Part shown: one piece after another, positions 62,111 through 64,000 of the stretch
Position numbering within the stretch: the first letter of the stretch is position 1
Layout of the letters: the number at the start of each line of letters is the position of its first letter
Source: CAYYTU01 sp964474655
GTDB taxonomy: Bacteria; Chloroflexota; Anaerolineae; B4-G1
Direction of reading: 5' to 3'
Assembly (NCBI GenBank): GCA_964474655.1
Contig: CAYYTU010000007.1
Span: 16,716-80,715 of the forward strand
Length of the DNA: 64,000 bases
The notes under the pieces: model-generated
Told to the model about the DNA's origin: nothing
Seen by the model: the letters and a program-made list of their open reading frames with translations, nothing else
Database searches by the model: none
Position numbers and translations under genes: made by a program

Positions 62111-62139
62111 ATTGTATCATAGCTGAGGCGGAAAGCCAA
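62111..62139 (-). promoter_or_regulatory. Promoter of the polyferredoxin-AOR operon
   Basis: On the minus strand TTGGCT (62134-62139), 17-nt spacer and TACAAT (62111-62116), about 70 nt upstream of the first start codon. Confidence 0.6.
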
Positions 62140-62208
62140 AGAAGTGCGCCCGGTTGATTCCAAGTGGGTATTGAGGTATACTTACCCTGACACACATTCA
62201 TAAATGGT

Positions 62209-62270
62209 AGTAGCGCAAAAGTCATCTCGTTGTATATCACATCTCGCCGTAGTGTCAGATAGGGAAAAGT
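62209..62270 (+). repeat. Left IS-end-like repeats
   Basis: AGTAGCGCAAAAGT at 62209-62222 is identical to 63950-63963, and GGGAAAAGT at 62262-62270 is identical to 63938-63946, in direct orientation. The GnAAAAGT words recur like transposase-binding subrepeats. Confidence 0.6.
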
Positions 62271-62282
62271 AGGAGGCGTCTC

Positions 62283-62308
62283 CCCGTAGGACCATAGACC
62301 CCTACGGG
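62283..62308. terminator. 8-bp hairpin in the intergenic region
   Basis: CCCGTAGG and CCTACGGG pair perfectly with a 10-nt loop. There is no T-run. The 390-nt gap between the ferredoxin operon and the MFS gene holds this, the promoter and the repeats, and no gene. Confidence 0.4.
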
Positions 62309-62376
62309 ACTATGCCAGACGGCGGCAGTCGCGCTCTTGGCGTAATCCCCCATAGGGCCACGCACCATACGCAATC

Positions 62377-62398
62377 AGGGGTACTTTTGCTCCAGTAC
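62377..62398 (-). repeat. Inverted IS-end-like repeat
   Basis: The complement reads GTACTGGAGCAAAAGTACCC, close to AGTAGCGCAAAAGTAACCCC at 63950 in the opposite orientation, so it and the right repeats form an inverted pair around the MFS gene. Confidence 0.5.
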
Positions 62399-62429
62399 CC
62401 TAAACGTTTATGTCCCCCGCAAGGAAACT

Positions 62430-63821
62430 ATGATACACCAAGATAACGGAAGAAGACGAAGCATCGCTTTACTCATCGCAATGGTGAGCTCTTTTCTCAC
62501 CCCGTTTATGGTCGCCTCGCTCAACATCGCGCTGCCTTCCATTGGTCGTACATTTTCGATGAGCGCAGTCAGATTGGGATGGGTTTCCAACTCGTATCTA
62601 CTGGCTGCTGCGATGTTTCTCCTCCCCTGCGGCAAAGTAGCCGACATCGTGGGATGGAAGAAGGTCTTTATGTACGGCGTAGTGACGTACACTCTCGCCT
62701 CACTGCTGGGGGGGTTCTCAATCTCCGGCATTTTCCTAATCAGCTATCGTGCTCTGCAAGGCGTTGGCTCTGCAATGATGTCCAGTACGCTCCTGGCAAT
62801 TCTGACCGCTACCTTCCCGCCTGAAGAACGGGGCAAAGCGCTGGGTATGACCATCGCTGCCACTTACCTGGGATTGGCGATGGGCCCCTTCCTGGGCGGC
62901 TTTATGACTCAACATCTGGGTTGGCGGAGCATTTTTCTGACCAACGTGCCCTTGGGCCTGGGTGTGACTTTACTGGTGCTTTGGCAGCTGGAGGGCGAAT
63001 GGACGACAAAGGGAAATACGTCGTTCGATCTGATCGGGTTTGTAACCTACAGTCTCTCGCTGTTCTTCTTGATAGTGGGGCTCTCGCTGTTGCCAAAAGC
63101 AACCGGATTTGGAACGCTGGCTCTGGGAGCGATAGGGCTGGCGTGGTTCGTCTGGTGGGAGCTGCAGGCGGATAATCCCATGGTAGATATGAAGCTGATA
63201 GGGGGTAACCGAACGTTCGCCTTCTCCAGTCTAACGGCTTTCCTCAACTACAGCGCCACGTTCTCCACCACGTTTCTTTTGAGCTTGTATCTGCAGAACG
63301 TCAAAGCGTTCGCGCCTCAGCAAGCCGGAGTGGTTCTGGTTGTTCGTTCCGTGATGATGGTCCTTTTTTCTCCTCTGACAGGTCACTGGTCGGATCGCGT
63401 CGAGCCACGAATTCTCGCCACGCTGGGGATGGGCTTATTGGATGTGGGACTGGTGATGTTCGCGTTCCTGGATGCCGGCACGAGCATCGGCTTCATCGTC
63501 GCCGTATTGGCCCTCTCGGGAATCGGGTACGCTCTATTCTCATCGCCCAACACCAGCGCGATTATGGGTTCCGTCGACAAGCACCACTATAGTATGGCCT
63601 CAGCGATGACAAGCACGATGCGACTGACCGGGCAGATGTTCAGTATGGGGATGGTGACGTTAATTCTGGCTTTACATCTTGGTGGAGCCGAGATTGAGCC
63701 AGATTATCATCCTGCGTTCTTGTCCGCAATGCGAACGGCTTTCGTCATCTTCGCATTCGTCCATCTTGGAGGAGTGTGGGCCTCGCTGAAGCGCGGCAGC
63801 GTGCTTCAACGTGAACTTTAA
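62430..63821 (+). CDS. MFS drug:H+ antiporter (DHA2, EmrB/QacA type)
   Basis: 463 residues with about 14 TM helices. The first pair has ALPSIGRTFSMSAVRLGWVSNSYLLAAA, then GKVADIVGWKKVF (motif A) and GSAMMSSTLLAILTATFPPEERGKALGM. Proton-driven export of drugs or metabolites is expected. AAGGAA precedes the start. The flanking repeats suggest it was carried by, or lies beside, a former mobile element. Confidence 0.88.
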   Translation: MIHQDNGRRRSIALLIAMVSSFLTPFMVASLNIALPSIGRTFSMSAVRLGWVSNSYLLAAAMFLLPCGKVADIVGWKKVFMYGVVTYTLASLLGGFSISGIFLISYRALQGVGSAMMSSTLLAILTATFPPEERGKALGMTIAATYLGLAMGPFLGGFMTQHLGWRSIFLTNVPLGLGVTLLVLWQLEGEWTTKGNTSFDLIGFVTYSLSLFFLIVGLSLLPKATGFGTLALGAIGLAWFVWWELQADNPMVDMKLIGGNRTFAFSSLTAFLNYSATFSTTFLLSLYLQNVKAFAPQQAGVVLVVRSVMMVLFSPLTGHWSDRVEPRILATLGMGLLDVGLVMFAFLDAGTSIGFIVAVLALSGIGYALFSSPNTSAIMGSVDKHHYSMASAMTSTMRLTGQMFSMGMVTLILALHLGGAEIEPDYHPAFLSAMRTAFVIFAFVHLGGVWASLKRGSVLQREL

Positions 63822-63937
63822 CCGCAGCGGCTCGCTACCTTCTCAAAGCCGCCGTCTCGGGGGGCGTCCGACACGATTTTTCGCCCTCGGAGACGAAAGC
63901 TATGAGCAGTAAAGTCGCTATGTCACTTTTAACCTAT

Positions 63938-63970
63938 GGGAAAAGTCGCAGTAGCGCAAAAGTAACCCCT
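63938..63970 (+). repeat. Right IS-end-like repeats
   Basis: GGGAAAAGT followed by AGTAGCGCAAAAGTAACCCC. The first 14 bp of the second word equal 62209-62222. A TGTATCATAG at 63991-64000 also repeats 62113-62122. The remaining sequence after the MFS stop holds no gene to the end of the window. Confidence 0.6.
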
Positions 63971-64000
63971 TTTCTCCGCTGGCGAAATGATGTATCATAG

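Overview
This 64-kb window is chromosomal DNA from a bacterium, most likely a member of the Chloroflexota (Anaerolineae or a close relative). The lineage call is an inference. It rests on a lipoprotein with a Pro/Thr-rich linker, large multi-TM surface-glycan proteins (one with NHL repeats, one PTPS-related), a Baseplate_J-fold protein next to alaS, ADP/GDP-type carbon metabolism genes mixed with anaerobic ferredoxin enzymes (2-oxoacid oxidoreductase, aldehyde:ferredoxin oxidoreductase), and moderately high GC. There is no phage, conjugation module or CRISPR array. One tRNA (Val, anticodon TAC) is present.

Layout. 1-5.3 kb: the 3' part of a membrane NHL-repeat protein, a two-gene 2-oxoacid:ferredoxin oxidoreductase (alpha, then a beta-gamma fusion) and a tyrosine recombinase. 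5.3-6.3 kb: about 1 kb without a convincing gene, holding one copy (A) of a dispersed repeat. 6.3-8.9 kb: ctpA-type protease, smpB and a double-S1 RNA-binding protein behind an almost perfect sigma-70 promoter. 9-17.7 kb, minus strand: PTPS-related membrane protein, sucD, sucC, a small membrane protein, hflX, an FG-GAP-like lipoprotein and a glutamine cyclotransferase. 17.9-21 kb, plus strand: L,D-transpeptidase, a membrane-anchored SagB-type oxidoreductase and a PyrK-like flavoprotein. 21-31.6 kb, minus strand: a zinc-ribbon protein, lepA, a RodA/FtsW-PBP fusion whose PBP half has lost its catalytic residues, mtnP, a glycosyltransferase, an atypical SDR, two FHA proteins and a receiver-like protein. 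This resembles the actinobacterial fhaA-fhaB-rodA-pbpA locus.

31.9-41 kb, plus strand: secA; a four-gene unit (winged helix, KaiC-like ATPase, two small membrane proteins); adenosine deaminase; argS with a degenerate HIGH motif; and a dCTP deaminase interrupted in frame by a LAGLIDADG-like domain. 41-45 kb: tRNA-Val and the glycine-cleavage genes gcvH, gcvPA, gcvPB, then an SRPBCC protein. 45-49 kb: an MTA/SAH deaminase fused to a CYTH domain, pyrimidine-nucleoside phosphorylase, and a convergent substrate-binding lipoprotein that overlaps the phosphorylase gene by about 330 nt. 50-56 kb, minus strand: mltG, ruvX, a Baseplate_J-like protein and alaS with a structured leader. 56-58 kb: a second tyrosine recombinase and a cyclophilin-like gene, bounded by inverted copies (D and B) of the dispersed repeat and preceded by a degenerate tandem array. 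58-62 kb, minus strand: an operon of polyferredoxin, aldehyde:ferredoxin oxidoreductase, ThiS/MoaD-like sulfur carrier and M24 peptidase. 62-64 kb: a DHA2-family MFS exporter flanked by short repeats that look like IS-end relics.

The best candidates for something undescribed are the dCTP deaminase with the inserted, catalytically altered LAGLIDADG-like domain; the RodA-pseudo-PBP fusion in an FHA locus; the MTA-deaminase-CYTH fusion; the KaiC-like/winged-helix/membrane operon; and the repeat family that keeps company with tyrosine recombinases. All assignments come from reading motifs by eye; no database search was run.
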